Positions 1-8,793 of a stretch of DNA of 64,000 bases are shown piece after piece. The notes beneath the pieces were generated by a model. It saw only the letters and a list, made by a program, of their open reading frames with translations, did no database searches and was not told where the DNA came from. The translations under genes and the position numbers were made by a program. Each line of letters starts with the position of its first letter. The first letter of the stretch is position 1. The stretch comes from 630D-37 sp037447295 (GTDB lineage: Bacteria > Chloroflexota > Anaerolineae > Anaerolineales > Villigracilaceae), in NCBI GenBank assembly GCA_037447295.1, contig JBBIGZ010000009.1, positions 1 through 64,000 of the forward strand, read 5' to 3'.

Positions 1-1842
1 GGGGTAAAGATGCCTGAGGGTGCGCTTGAGCCAGACGTAAAAGAAATCAGATAGATCTGAGTAAGGAACATTATCGTAGTAAGGCGGGTCGGTGAGCACG
101 GCGTCGAAGTAGCCATCCGGGTAGGGCAGGCGCGTGGCGGAGGCGTGGGTGACCCTCACCCCTGGCCCACCTGCCCCCGCCAGGGGGTCGCCCACAGGGA
201 GAGGGGGGATTTGCGAGAGATGCTGGATTACTTCTTGAATTCCAGAAGTATCCCATTCACCTCGCGAGCCGCTAAATGGATTTACTTCACCGTAATCCCA
301 AATCATTGGCAAAGCCTGTCGGTCAAAAGCTCTCTCAAAACTTAGCGCATCTGCTCGCCATCTGGTAAGGTTGCAAAGATATGTTGCCAACTTGTTGAAA
401 ACCATTCCAACATACGTCGCCACGGCGCGGGCGAACGCTTCGGGCGTGCCTTGCGCCAGCATGGCCTCATGGGCGCGGCGGACGGCATCGGCAAAGGTCA
501 GCAGGGCGAGTTGCTGGCGCGGATTGAATAATTCACCCCAGATCTTCATTCCATATAGGGGTAGACGACATGTGTCGTATTTGTCACGTCCTCCAATTGG
601 AAGTGGTTCATCCGGCACGGGTTCCATGCCCCAAAGGGGGCGCAGGGCTTCGATTTTGCGCTCCAAGGCGGCCTGGGCGGCGGCGTAGGCTTCTACATCG
701 GTGGCCGTCGGCAGGCGGTAGGTCTTGCCACTCTCGCCCCGGCCTTCCTCCTGGGAAGAGGAGGGGGTGATAACCACCGCTACCATGCGCTGGCCGGCTT
801 TGCCTTCCTGGAAGAGGCGGCGGGTGGTTTTGTCGTCTATCGCCGTGCCGCAGGCCGGGCAGGTCACAATGGCGCGGCGCACGGTGCCTTGTTCGGGGTC
901 GAAGTCCTCGGGCCAGGGGGCGTAGCCCTGCCCTTCGGCTTGTTTGCCGCGCGCCACGATCTTGAACGCAATCGGTCTGCCCGCGCCCTGCGTGACGGGG
1001 CAGAGGGCAATTTGCTTTTTGTCCTTCTTCGCCAGCCAAAACTGGCGCATGAGCGGAATTTCCACGCCGCAGGCCGGGTTCTGGCAAGGCAGGGTGCGCG
1101 CCCAAATGTAGCCGACGGGCGTGCTGCCCTCACCCCCAGCCCCTCTCCCAGAGGGAGAGGGGAGGTCGTTGGGGTAGAACTCGGCCAGTTCCCGGCGGGC
1201 TTCTTCCAGCACCCATTCGCCCCAATAGCGCACGGCGTTCAATAAGGGATTTTCGATTTCAGATTTTGGATTTTCGCTTGAATCGGCATTGAGCAAAGCC
1301 AGTTGTTTTTCCTTCTCCTGTTTCCCTCTTTGCGCCTTCGCGTCTTTGCGTTGAGATTTAGCCCATGCGGGCATGCCCTCAAACGGGCGGCCGAACATTT
1401 GCGGGTATTCCAGGGTGGCTTTTTCGATCAGCACAGCCACCGGGTTGTAATCGTTGGCGTAGGCTTCACAGCCCAAGCGCAAGGCTTCCAGCGGGTACGA
1501 GCCGCCGCCGGCGAACGGGTCGAGCACCTTGGGCGGCACGCCGCCATTGGCTTCCAGGATCTCGCGGCGGGCACGTTCCAGCAAAACCGCGTTGTTAGAG
1601 TTCTCCCACTGGCACAGTTGGATAATGAAATCGCGCTTCTTCTGCCATTCTTCGGCATCTTTGGAGGCAGGAGTCAACGCGGCGTAGGCGGTGGCGCGAC
1701 TGGCGGCCAGCGGTCGGCGCGCCCACCAGATGTGCAGGGTGCTGATGTGGCCGTGGCGGATATTTTTCTCTTTGGCCGAGGCAGCGCCCACCTCTTTGAC
1801 AGGGAAGGAATCTTCGAGGAAACGGCGGAAATTCAACGACAT
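1..1842 (-). CDS. DUF1156-type adenine-specific DNA methylase, C-terminus beyond the window
   Basis: Reading the minus strand from an ATG at 1842 gives an uninterrupted frame of about 614 codons that leaves the window still open. The N-terminus (SLNFRRFLEDSFP, then HISTLHIWWARRPLAASRA) is typical of DUF1156 methylases. The motif DPFAGGGSYPLEAL lies near residue 104 (AdoMet-binding motif I) and DPPYYDN near residue 582 (catalytic motif IV), so this is an amino-methyltransferase, probably adenine N6. A zinc-ribbon-like part (CQNPAC, later CPAC) lies between. AAAGGGA upstream of the ATG can serve as ribosome binding site. Five low-complexity, repeat-derived inserts lie in the middle, all in frame. 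Genes of this family are often reported next to phage-defence genes; the downstream partner lies outside the window. The family call is firm, the biological role is inferred. Confidence 0.85.
   Translation of the reverse strand, partial: MSLNFRRFLEDSFPVKEVGAASAKEKNIRHGHISTLHIWWARRPLAASRATAYAALTPASKDAEEWQKKRDFIIQLCQWENSNNAVLLERARREILEANGGVPPKVLDPFAGGGSYPLEALRLGCEAYANDYNPVAVLIEKATLEYPQMFGRPFEGMPAWAKSQRKDAKAQRGKQEKEKQLALLNADSSENPKSEIENPLLNAVRYWGEWVLEEARRELAEFYPNDLPSPSGRGAGGEGSTPVGYIWARTLPCQNPACGVEIPLMRQFWLAKKDKKQIALCPVTQGAGRPIAFKIVARGKQAEGQGYAPWPEDFDPEQGTVRRAIVTCPACGTAIDDKTTRRLFQEGKAGQRMVAVVITPSSSQEEGRGESGKTYRLPTATDVEAYAAAQAALERKIEALRPLWGMEPVPDEPLPIGGRDKYDTCRLPLYGMKIWGELFNPRQQLALLTFADAVRRAHEAMLAQGTPEAFARAVATYVGMVFNKLATYLCNLTRWRADALSFERAFDRQALPMIWDYGEVNPFSGSRGEWDTSGIQEVIQHLSQIPPLPVGDPLAGAGGPGVRVTHASATRLPYPDGYFDAVLTDPPYYDNVPYSDLSDFFYVWLKRTLRHLYP
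151..213 (-). repeat. GC-rich palindromic repeat inside the methylase, copy A
   Basis: On the coding strand this reads CCTCTCCCTGTGGGCGACC, then a G-rich part ending in GGCCAGGGGTGAGGG. It resembles copies B and C in the same gene but is translated in a different frame (about residues 543-563). Confidence 0.5.
733..772 (-). repeat. GC-rich palindromic repeat inside the methylase, copy B
   Basis: The coding strand reads CCCCTCCTCTTCCCAGGAGG followed by AAGGCCGGGGCGAGAG. It has the same orientation and reading frame as copy C and encodes TPSSSQEEGRGES, a low-complexity patch between conserved parts of the methylase. Confidence 0.5.
1126..1168 (-). repeat. GC-rich palindromic repeat inside the methylase, copy C
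   Basis: This is the clearest copy: the coding strand reads CCCCTCTCCCTCTGGGAGAG followed by GGGCTGGGGGTGAGGG, a hairpin-capable palindrome. It encodes LPSPSGRGAGGEGS, which looks like an insert rather than family sequence. Confidence 0.6.
1245..1278 (-). repeat. AT-rich AAATC-type repeat inside the methylase
   Basis: The coding strand is built of GAAAATC/CAAAATC words (GAAAATCCAAAATCTGAAAT and onward) and encodes SENPKSEIENP. Its base composition differs sharply from the surrounding GC-rich gene. Confidence 0.45.
1325..1360 (-). repeat. CGCAAAGACGCGAAGG-type repeat inside the methylase
   Basis: The coding strand reads CTCAACGCAAAGACGCGAAG then GCGCAAAGAGGG, words of a dispersed bacterial repeat type. 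It encodes SQRKDAKAQRGK, a charged patch that looks inserted next to the AAATC-type repeat. Confidence 0.45.
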
Positions 1843-2229
1843 GGTATTCCCTTTGACTTATCTGCAGATTGGTCGCACGATTTGGCCGCGCGGTGTAAGT
1901 CACTTATCCGCACGATGATAAATCGTCGCGCTACGATGGACGCCCCATGATGAAACCTCAAACAATCATTCGGCATCTTTCCATCTCCGGCGGTGGGATC
2001 AATCCTTTGATTCATATCATGAAAGTCGATTGGATACCGACTCCCAATCCGCTTTGCGCAGTACCCTTTAGGGTAGAGCGGATCCATGTCCTAAACAAAG
2101 GCTTGAGCCCCGGCAGATGGCAGCGCAGCAGCTGGATTGGGCTTTCCCGCGTTACCCGTAGATATGCCACAAGAGACGGGATTGTGGAAATAATTATCTC
2201 ATTATCCTGTTCTTCAGAACCGGCCATGT
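1843..2229. other. Intergenic region without a convincing gene
   Basis: This gap separates two minus-strand genes. The frames open here are short, have no recognisable domain and no good ribosome binding site. Apart from the AAAGGGA in front of the methylase I see no clear promoter, repeat or terminator. Confidence 0.6.
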
Positions 2230-3390
2230 CTAAGGCTCTGCCACAGCGTAAACGCGCTCGAATTCCTTGAGGAATTCCGCCGCGATCAACGGGTTGTAGA
2301 TCACCACCAAGTTTTCATCGTTCTGATCTTCAGCGCTGGTCGAGAAGTTATAAGAGCCAAGGATGACTATCGAGCGATCAATGATTATCACCTTATGGTG
2401 CATTTGACCCGGGTTGCCATCCAACCGCACATCGATCTTGGCCTGGCGGAAAGGATCGAACTCGGTACCGCGATTGGAGGCCACTTGATCCTTCTCCATC
2501 ACGCCATGCACTTCCAAGCCGGCTTTATGGCGCTTGATGATAGCCTCCCCCAGATCGTTGGCCGTGAAAGAGTAGGCCAGGAAGTAGATGCTCTCCTTCG
2601 CCGAGCGCAAAAGCGGCAGGATAGCCGCCGCCACCCCGTCATCCGGTGAAAAGTAGATCTCCAGCCGCGTTCCATCTGGCATGGTCACCTTGGGGAAAGG
2701 CGTGGCCGGCACATCATCGCGGCCGAATTTGTCTTCGAGAAACATCTCTTCAAATTCTTTGGTGTAATCGGCAGCCACTTCTTTGGAACGAATGCGGATC
2801 AAATTGTTGTTATCCGCATAGGCGCCGGAGTCGGTCAAATTCATCGAACCGGTCCAAACCTCCTGCCCATCGATGACCACGAATTTATTGTGCATCAGCC
2901 CTTGGCGGCGATCGCCGAGCATAGGGATGCCGGCCTCGCGCAAGAATTGCGGATCGGCGCGATCCATGTTTTCGCTTTCCATCACCATGCGCACGCGCAC
3001 ACCGCGACGCTGAGCGCGTAGCAACGCATCACGCACGCTATCCAGACTCAAACTGTACAAAGCGGCATCCACACTGACTTTGGCATTGTCAATAGCTTGG
3101 ACTAGCGGCGTATCCGGCCCGCCTTGCTTTTCTTTTGAAAGAGGATTCAGCGGATCAGTGAAGTAGAGCTCAAACCAGCCATCGCGCACTCCATAGCCGA
3201 TGCGCAATGGGATCGGCGTAAGTCCCTGCGTTGTGGAGTCTTCAGATGGGGTGATCACCGCCGGGGGAGTTGGGGTCGCAATCCCGAATCGCTCTTCAAT
3301 CCATGGCAGAACATAGAGAAGGAAAATCAAAAGCAGCAATGCAACCAACGTCGTGCCGGCGTTTTTGCGGGAAATCGTTCTTCTGGGCAT
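2230..3390 (-). CDS. Membrane-anchored phospholipase D-like protein (two HKD motifs)
   Basis: The 386-residue product starts with basic residues and one hydrophobic helix (about 12-30, TTLVALLLLIFLLYVLPWI), so it is anchored in the membrane with its catalytic part probably outside. Two PLD half-domains follow, with HKD signatures near residues 166 (MHNKFVVIDGQEVWTGSMN) and 330 (MHHKVIIIDRSIVILGSYN). Both keep His, Lys and Asp, so one bilobal active site for phosphodiester hydrolysis is expected. The substrate may be phospholipid or nucleic acid and cannot be told from sequence. The start is the ATG preceded by AAAGGAG at six bases; an upstream ATG at 3411 has no such site. It lies upstream of the methylase on the same strand but nearly 390 bases away, so co-transcription is unproven. 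Confidence 0.85.
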   Translation of the reverse strand: MPRRTISRKNAGTTLVALLLLIFLLYVLPWIEERFGIATPTPPAVITPSEDSTTQGLTPIPLRIGYGVRDGWFELYFTDPLNPLSKEKQGGPDTPLVQAIDNAKVSVDAALYSLSLDSVRDALLRAQRRGVRVRMVMESENMDRADPQFLREAGIPMLGDRRQGLMHNKFVVIDGQEVWTGSMNLTDSGAYADNNNLIRIRSKEVAADYTKEFEEMFLEDKFGRDDVPATPFPKVTMPDGTRLEIYFSPDDGVAAAILPLLRSAKESIYFLAYSFTANDLGEAIIKRHKAGLEVHGVMEKDQVASNRGTEFDPFRQAKIDVRLDGNPGQMHHKVIIIDRSIVILGSYNFSTSAEDQNDENLVVIYNPLIAAEFLKEFERVYAVAEP

Positions 3391-3599
3391 GGTAACTCCT
3401 TTGAAAAACATCTTGTGTAATTATACCTACTGGCAATCATTTCCTGATGAAATTCAAAACTCGGCAAAACCAGATCAACCACTGCGAACCAAGCACGGAT
3501 ACCTTGATACTTGAGTTGCCCCTTGAAGATCTCGGACAAATCTTGTAAAATTTTACTAGCATATTTCCTCTGCCCCTTTTCTCTTCTTGGGAGGTCGTG

Positions 3600-3860
3600 A
3601 TGGACGTGATCAAAGTTTCTGCAAACTCCCGTACCTCTGCGGTCGCCGGGGCAATTGCAGGTGTGGTTCGTGAACACAAGCGAGCCGAAGTGCAGGCCAT
3701 CGGAGCCGGTGCCGTCAATCAAGCGGTCAAAGCGCTTGTTTTAGCGATCGGCTATCTCAAAAACGATGGCATTCATGTTGTCTGCATCCCGGAATTTGTG
3801 GACGTGGAAATTGACGGTAAGGTCAGAACGGCGATTAAGTTAGTCGTCGAACCACGCTGA
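3600..3860 (+). CDS. spoVS: Stage V sporulation protein S family protein
   Basis: The 86-residue product begins MDVIKVSANSRTSAVAGAIA and matches the SpoVS family along its whole length (AEVQAIGAGAVNQAVKAL, then DGKVRTAIKLVVEP). Members have an Alba-like fold and may bind nucleic acid; in Bacillus SpoVS affects late sporulation. The family is widespread in non-sporulating Chloroflexota and Deinococcus-Thermus, so it is not evidence of sporulation. GGGAGG lies five bases before the ATG; a GTG directly upstream at 3597 is less likely. It appears to be a single-gene unit. Confidence 0.9.
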   Translation: MDVIKVSANSRTSAVAGAIAGVVREHKRAEVQAIGAGAVNQAVKALVLAIGYLKNDGIHVVCIPEFVDVEIDGKVRTAIKLVVEPR

Positions 3861-3967
3861 TTTAGAGACTAAGCGGTTCGCGCCCTGACCATCTTCCCAT
3901 CCCCAAAAGGCTCGTTCTTTGCCGGAAGATTCGGCGAGCGTCTATGCTCTTCTAAGGAGCCCTCCTG

Positions 3968-6061
3968 ATGTCGCGTCTTTTTGCGCGCCTAATGTTGCTA
4001 GGTGCCACTCTGTTCAGCCTTTGGGCTTGGAGAGGCATTGATGCGCGCCATGTCTTTTCTGCCCCGATGGCACAAGAAAGCAAGCCAAAAATCGTGATCA
4101 GCGAGTTCCGTTCTCGCGGCCCAGGTGGAGCATATGACGAATTCATTGAACTATACAATGCAGATGGGGGACCAGTCGATCTAAGCGGTTGGAATCTCAA
4201 AAAATCTTCAGGATGTGGCACTTCCATAGTCACGCTGGCGACTTTTCCCGCCGGAACGATTCTACAACCGGGACAACATTATCTCATCGCTTCCCAGAGC
4301 TTTACCCAGACCACCGCCGATCTCACCTATCCAACCTCCCAAGCCCTGGCCGATAACGGCGGTATTGCCATCGTCAATCCACTAGGCACCCCAATCGATC
4401 AGGTAGGCATGTGTAGTACCACCTTCTTTCTCGAAGGTTCTCCACTACCTCCTGTCTCATCCAGCACCGACTGGAGCTACGAACGCCTACCGCGCGGCGC
4501 ACAGGGAAACTGCACCGATACCGATGACAATTTCAACGATTTCGGCGGTAGCACGGTCTCTCCATCTAATCCTCAAAGCGCTGCGGCCCCTTTTGTCTAT
4601 TGCGCAGGCTTGCAAACGTTTACCCCCACTCCGACCGTCACCGACACCCCTACGCCCACGGATACCTCCACGCCCAGCCACACGCCTATCCCCAGTGACA
4701 CCCCTACTCCCACCGATTCTCCAACAGCCACCAACACCTTCACCCAAACGCCTCTACAGACTCCTACCCGCACGCCCTCTCCTACCCGCACACCTACTCC
4801 CACCCGCACCTTCACTCCCACCATTACTCCCACTCCCTCGCTGCTGCTTATTATCAACGAGGTTGCCTGGGCAGGGACTTCTGCTAACAGCAACGATGAA
4901 TGGATTGAGCTCTATAACCCCGGTAGCAGCACAATATGTCTGGGTGGATGGCGATTGCAGGCAGAAGATGAAAGTCCGTATATCACTTTTACCTCCGGCG
5001 ATTGCATCCCCGCCAACGGCTATTACTTGCTCGAACGCAGCACGGATAACACGATTAGCAACATCCCTGCCGATAAAATCTATTACGGCAGCCTAGATAA
5101 CGCCGGTGAGCGCCTCTGGCTCTTTGATGCAGGTGGGAATCTAGTGGATAGCGCCAATTACGATGGTGGAGCATGGCCGGCCGGCAGCACCAGCGGTTAC
5201 CGTAGCATGGAGCGCATTCGCAAGCCATCCCAAACCCTTCCCATGCGCGATAGCGATGCCGCTTGGATGACCTTCGCCATGCCCAATCCGAATATCGGCA
5301 AAGACCGCAATGGGAATTGGGTAAACGGCTCACCCAAATACCCCAACTGGGCCTATACGGTCACCCCCACTGCCACCAAGAGCCCCACCCCTACCCGCAC
5401 CATCACCCCCACCCGCACTCCCACCAAACCACCCACCCCGATTCCCCTCATCGTGCTGAGCGAATTCTTGCCGCACCCGGCACAAGATTGGAACGGAGAT
5501 GGAATTGTAAATGTCTACGATGAATATATCGAGATCCTCAACGCCAGCCCAAACGTAGTAGATTTGCGCGGCTGGAGGCTGGATGATGAAGCCAATAGCG
5601 GTGCTAACCCATATGTCTTCGCGTCATCGCTCAAATTAAATCCTGGACAGCGCCTGGTCCTTTTCCGTTCCCAGACCAACCTACCCCTTCCGGATTCCGG
5701 CGGCCGCATCCGCCTGCTTACACCCCAAGGCCTGGTTTTTGACGATTATATTTATCAAGGCATCGCCCAGCCGAATCAGGCCTGGTGCCGCACCTACGAG
5801 GGCCGGGCTCCCTGGTCGGAGCATTGCTACCCCACGCCGGGCCTCGCCAACATGATCGCATCTTTTTCTCTACTACCTATCCCCACCCCGGTCACCTCTA
5901 CCGCTCCACTCTGCTCCTTGAGCGATCTGCTCCCCCCTCCCATCCTAGAGGGAGAATGCCAATCGACCGGTAGCGACATCTGGAATCCTCTGCTCTGGGA
6001 AGAACGCTTTGAAAAAGCGATCCCCGCACCACTGTATAAAGAAGGCTTCACAGTCTACTAA
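3968..6061 (+). CDS. Secreted protein with three lamin-tail domains
   Basis: The 697-residue product starts with a probable signal peptide (RLFARLMLLGATLFSLWAW). Three lamin-tail (LTD) domains follow, near residues 40-180, 292-425 and 494-630. Each opens with a version of IVISEFRSRG and contains EFIELYN/EWIELYN/EYIEIL followed by a GGW/RGW turn. They are separated by Thr/Pro-rich linkers at about 217-291 and 463-492 built of TPTPT units, typical of extracellular spacers. LTD modules in bacteria usually occur on exported proteins beside nuclease or adhesion domains, but no enzymatic domain is visible here, so a structural or binding role is likely. The ribosome binding site is AAGGAG eight bases upstream. 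A DUF554 gene follows after 12 bases. Confidence 0.85.
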   Translation: MSRLFARLMLLGATLFSLWAWRGIDARHVFSAPMAQESKPKIVISEFRSRGPGGAYDEFIELYNADGGPVDLSGWNLKKSSGCGTSIVTLATFPAGTILQPGQHYLIASQSFTQTTADLTYPTSQALADNGGIAIVNPLGTPIDQVGMCSTTFFLEGSPLPPVSSSTDWSYERLPRGAQGNCTDTDDNFNDFGGSTVSPSNPQSAAAPFVYCAGLQTFTPTPTVTDTPTPTDTSTPSHTPIPSDTPTPTDSPTATNTFTQTPLQTPTRTPSPTRTPTPTRTFTPTITPTPSLLLIINEVAWAGTSANSNDEWIELYNPGSSTICLGGWRLQAEDESPYITFTSGDCIPANGYYLLERSTDNTISNIPADKIYYGSLDNAGERLWLFDAGGNLVDSANYDGGAWPAGSTSGYRSMERIRKPSQTLPMRDSDAAWMTFAMPNPNIGKDRNGNWVNGSPKYPNWAYTVTPTATKSPTPTRTITPTRTPTKPPTPIPLIVLSEFLPHPAQDWNGDGIVNVYDEYIEILNASPNVVDLRGWRLDDEANSGANPYVFASSLKLNPGQRLVLFRSQTNLPLPDSGGRIRLLTPQGLVFDDYIYQGIAQPNQAWCRTYEGRAPWSEHCYPTPGLANMIASFSLLPIPTPVTSTAPLCSLSDLLPPPILEGECQSTGSDIWNPLLWEERFEKAIPAPLYKEGFTVY

Positions 6062-6073
6062 AAAGGACCACAT

Positions 6074-6766
6074 ATGACCGGTACGCTGATCAACGTTTTC
6101 ACCGTCCTTCTCGGCGGCAGCCTGGGCCTTTTCCTGGGCGGCAGGTTGCCGGAGCGGCTCAAATCCACCGTCATCGCAGGGTTAGGGCTCTTCACCACCG
6201 CATTGGGCCTGCAGATGTTTCTCAAAAGCGAAAACGCCCTCATCGTTCTAGGCGGTTTGCTCATCGGTAGCTTGCTCGGTGAATGGTGGCATATTGAAGA
6301 GGGCCTGCGAAATTTGGGCACCTTCCTGGAAGCACGCTTCGCTCGCGGCAGCTCCAGCCAATTCGTGCGCGGCTTCCTCACCACTTCCCTCCTGTTCTGC
6401 ATCGGCCCGATGACCATCCTCGGCGCCATCCAGGATGGCCTGACTGGCGACTACCGTCTGTTGGCCGTGAAGGCTGTGATGGATGGCTTTGCCGCTTTAG
6501 CCTTTGCATCCTCCCTAGGGTTGGGCGTGCTGTTCTCGGCACTAACCGTGCTGATCTACCAAGGGGCTATCAGCCTGCTCGCCGCTCAATTGAACACCCT
6601 TCTCACCCCGGCCATGATGAACGAAATGACCGCCACCGGCGGCGTGATCCTGCTCGGGCTGGCGATCAGCAGCCTCTTAGAGATCAAACCGATCCGCACG
6701 GGCAACTTCCTGCCCGCCCTTGTAATTAGCCCCCTGATTGTATGGATCGTAGGATTTTGGAAATAG
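6074..6766 (+). CDS. DUF554 family integral membrane protein
   Basis: The 230-residue protein is almost entirely hydrophobic, with about six to seven membrane helices. The N-terminus (TLINVFTVLLGGSLGLFLGG) and the motif FCIGPMTILGAIQDGLTGD identify the DUF554 (YdfK-type) family, whose function is not established; a transport role has been suggested only from topology. Its start is preceded by AAGGA and lies 12 bases after the lamin-tail gene, so the two are probably co-transcribed. Confidence 0.88.
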   Translation: MTGTLINVFTVLLGGSLGLFLGGRLPERLKSTVIAGLGLFTTALGLQMFLKSENALIVLGGLLIGSLLGEWWHIEEGLRNLGTFLEARFARGSSSQFVRGFLTTSLLFCIGPMTILGAIQDGLTGDYRLLAVKAVMDGFAALAFASSLGLGVLFSALTVLIYQGAISLLAAQLNTLLTPAMMNEMTATGGVILLGLAISSLLEIKPIRTGNFLPALVISPLIVWIVGFWK

Positions 6767-6770
6767 GAAA

Positions 6771-6823
6771 AGGCCGGCGCCCGACCGTGGTCGAAAACTT
6801 CAAACCCACCAGGCTGCCGGCCT
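6771..6823. terminator. Possible bidirectional terminator between converging genes
   Basis: AGGCCGGC at 6771-6778 and GCCGGCCT at 6816-6823 form a perfect 8-bp inverted repeat with a smaller GACC/GGTC stem inside, between the ends of two convergent genes. There is no strong T-run, so the assignment is tentative. Confidence 0.35.
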
Positions 6824-6843
6824 GAGCCGATCCCCACGGCACG

Positions 6844-7605
6844 TCATGCCTTGATCACAGGATTTTGCAGCTTCCCTAGGCCCTCAATCTCCACCTCGAC
6901 AACATCTCCCGGCTGAAGGGGCCCCACACCGGCCGGCGTGCCCGTAAAAATCAGATCGCCGGGTTCCAGAGTCATCACCGAGGAGATGAAAGCGATCAAG
7001 GTAGGCACCGAGAAGACCATCTCGCGCGTTGAACCCATCTGCCGCAGCTGACCGTTGACACGGCAGGTGATCACCGCATCCGAAGCATCGAACCCCGTAT
7101 CCACCCAAGGTCCAAACGGGCAAAAGGTATCGAATCCCTTTGCTCGTGTCCACTGCCCATCGCTGCGTTGCAGATCGCGCGCCGTCACATCATTACCCAC
7201 CGTATAGCCCAAGATATAATTTTGCGCATCCTCGGCCAAAATGTTCCGCCCGCGCCGCCCAATCACCACAACCAATTCCGCCTCGTGCTCCACCTGTTGC
7301 GATTGAGGCGGTAAGACAATCGGCTCACCGGGATTCAAGATAGCCGAAGGTGGTTTGAGGAAAATCAGGGGAATCTTTGGCACTTCTGCCCCATGCTCTT
7401 TGGCATGTTCCACATAGTTTCGTCCCACACAGATGATCTTGCTCGGCCTCATCGGCGCCAAAAGGCGCACTTCCTCCAAAGGCAAATTGGCCTCCAGACG
7501 GCGATAGTCACCAAAAATATCGCCCTCGATTTCCCCTACCTTATCCTCAAACACCCAGCCATAGCGAGGCATCTCATTACCTTTTTGATAGCGAACGATG
7601 CGCAT
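6844..7605 (-). CDS. Fumarylacetoacetate hydrolase family protein
   Basis: The 253-residue protein has the catalytic FAH C-terminal domain from about residue 50: KIICVGRNYVEHAKEHG, then VEHEAELVVVIG with acidic metal ligands, and YTVGNDVTARDLQ. The family hydrolyses or decarboxylates beta-diketo acids with Mg2+. Members of this size usually act on 2-hydroxyhepta-2,4-diene-1,7-dioate-like or acylpyruvate substrates, but the sequence does not show which. GGAGG lies six bases before the ATG. A creatininase-family gene lies 181 bases upstream on the same strand; no aromatic degradation cluster is nearby. Confidence 0.88.
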   Translation of the reverse strand: MRIVRYQKGNEMPRYGWVFEDKVGEIEGDIFGDYRRLEANLPLEEVRLLAPMRPSKIICVGRNYVEHAKEHGAEVPKIPLIFLKPPSAILNPGEPIVLPPQSQQVEHEAELVVVIGRRGRNILAEDAQNYILGYTVGNDVTARDLQRSDGQWTRAKGFDTFCPFGPWVDTGFDASDAVITCRVNGQLRQMGSTREMVFSVPTLIAFISSVMTLEPGDLIFTGTPAGVGPLQPGDVVEVEIEGLGKLQNPVIKA

Positions 7606-7786
7606 CTCAAACCTCCAAAAAGATTTTCTTTTTTCGCCTCCGGACTATGCCGGAAAATCTCAAGCACAACATAGGCCTACGGAAGAGCGATCAAAACCGA
7701 TGCCGGCCCTTGGGGAGACTATCCCCGTGGAACACGTGAGAACACTTGCCGGCAAAGGATTTCGACCCGATTTTACCCCTTTTCCA

Positions 7787-8491
7787 TCAGATCTCGAACC
7801 CGTTTTCAAGCAAATACAGCACATCTTCCACTGCTGCGCTCAAAACTTCGTGCATGATCTCGTCCGAAACCTGATAAGGCCCTCCGAAGGAACCATCATC
7901 ATAGGTCGTCCGCACGGAACGGGCATCGAGCAGAAAAGATGGCACCTGCGGAGGCGTTTTGACCAGGTTCGGCAAGGGATCGCCGTTCGAAGTCCGGGTA
8001 AACGGAAAAGCCTCCAGCCAATTAGCATGAGCGGGACGCAAATTGTGCTTTTCGGCGATGGCCTCAATGCGTTTGGAAAGCCACCAGTCATACCAAATAA
8101 TGCGCAAATCCCGAAGTTCGTTCAGCAATTCCTGCAAATAGGCTCGCACCGCCGAATTGCCCCCATGTCCGTTGAGGATCAACATTCGCCGAAATCCATG
8201 CCGATAGAGTGAACGCACCATATCTTCCAAAACTGCTAAGAACGTCTGCAAACGCAGGCTAATTGTTCCCGGATAATCCAGAAAATACGGAGTAATACCG
8301 AAGTTCAACGGCGGAGCCACCAGGATACCGACGCGGCGCGCAACTAGATCGGCCAACACCTGAGGAATTTTAACGTCTGTGAGCAAGCTCAAATACCCAT
8401 GTTGTTCACAGGACCCCAACACCAGGATCACCCGATCGTCCAATTGCAAATAGTTTTCCACGTCCATCCAAGACAAATCCTCAAAACGCAT
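7787..8491 (-). CDS. Creatininase family amidohydrolase
   Basis: The 234-residue protein is of normal length for the family. Metal ligand motifs are visible: GSCEQHGYLSLLTD near residue 27, NGHGGNS near residue 109 and an HANWLEAF segment that can supply the last acidic ligand. Related enzymes cleave creatinine, dihydroorotate-like rings or formamide bonds (as in F420 or mycofactocin biosynthesis); the substrate here is unknown. The usual HLP after EQHG is replaced by YLSL. The start has a good GGAGG site. The next gene downstream is the FAH enzyme. Confidence 0.8.
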   Translation of the reverse strand: MRFEDLSWMDVENYLQLDDRVILVLGSCEQHGYLSLLTDVKIPQVLADLVARRVGILVAPPLNFGITPYFLDYPGTISLRLQTFLAVLEDMVRSLYRHGFRRMLILNGHGGNSAVRAYLQELLNELRDLRIIWYDWWLSKRIEAIAEKHNLRPAHANWLEAFPFTRTSNGDPLPNLVKTPPQVPSFLLDARSVRTTYDDGSFGGPYQVSDEIMHEVLSAAVEDVLYLLENGFEI

Positions 8492-8793
8492 CGTTACCTC
8501 CGAGAAAGAATGGAATAGCCTTTACCTTTCCTCCCCATCTTCCTTGGGATTACCTTTTCAACGTGTCGAACAACCCTCTAAAAGGACTCAACCCCGCGAT
8601 AGTTTTCACTAAAATTTTACCATTTCCTCGCGCCATTGATTCTCGCTATGGATATGCCAAGGATTCTTCTAAAAGGATAAAAGGGACGCGGCGATCCCCG
8701 AAACAGCTCTCTGCGGTAACCCACCACTAAAAAATCCCTATCATCCAACCTTTCAACATCTCTTGTTCACCATTCATCCACCGTTTCCTCGCA

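Noticed and set aside
1..1842. Frameshifted methylase pseudogene
   Set aside because: Translation from the ATG at 1842 gives an open frame to the window edge; the odd stretches are in-frame inserts.
2012..2227. A 71-codon minus-strand gene
   Set aside because: No ribosome binding site, no recognisable domain, and composition unlike neighbouring genes.
3600..3860. Evidence for sporulation
   Set aside because: SpoVS homologues are widespread in non-sporulating phyla and no other sporulation gene occurs in the window.
4597..4893. Gly/Val-rich minus-strand protein
   Set aside because: It is the reverse translation of the Thr/Pro linker of the lamin-tail protein.
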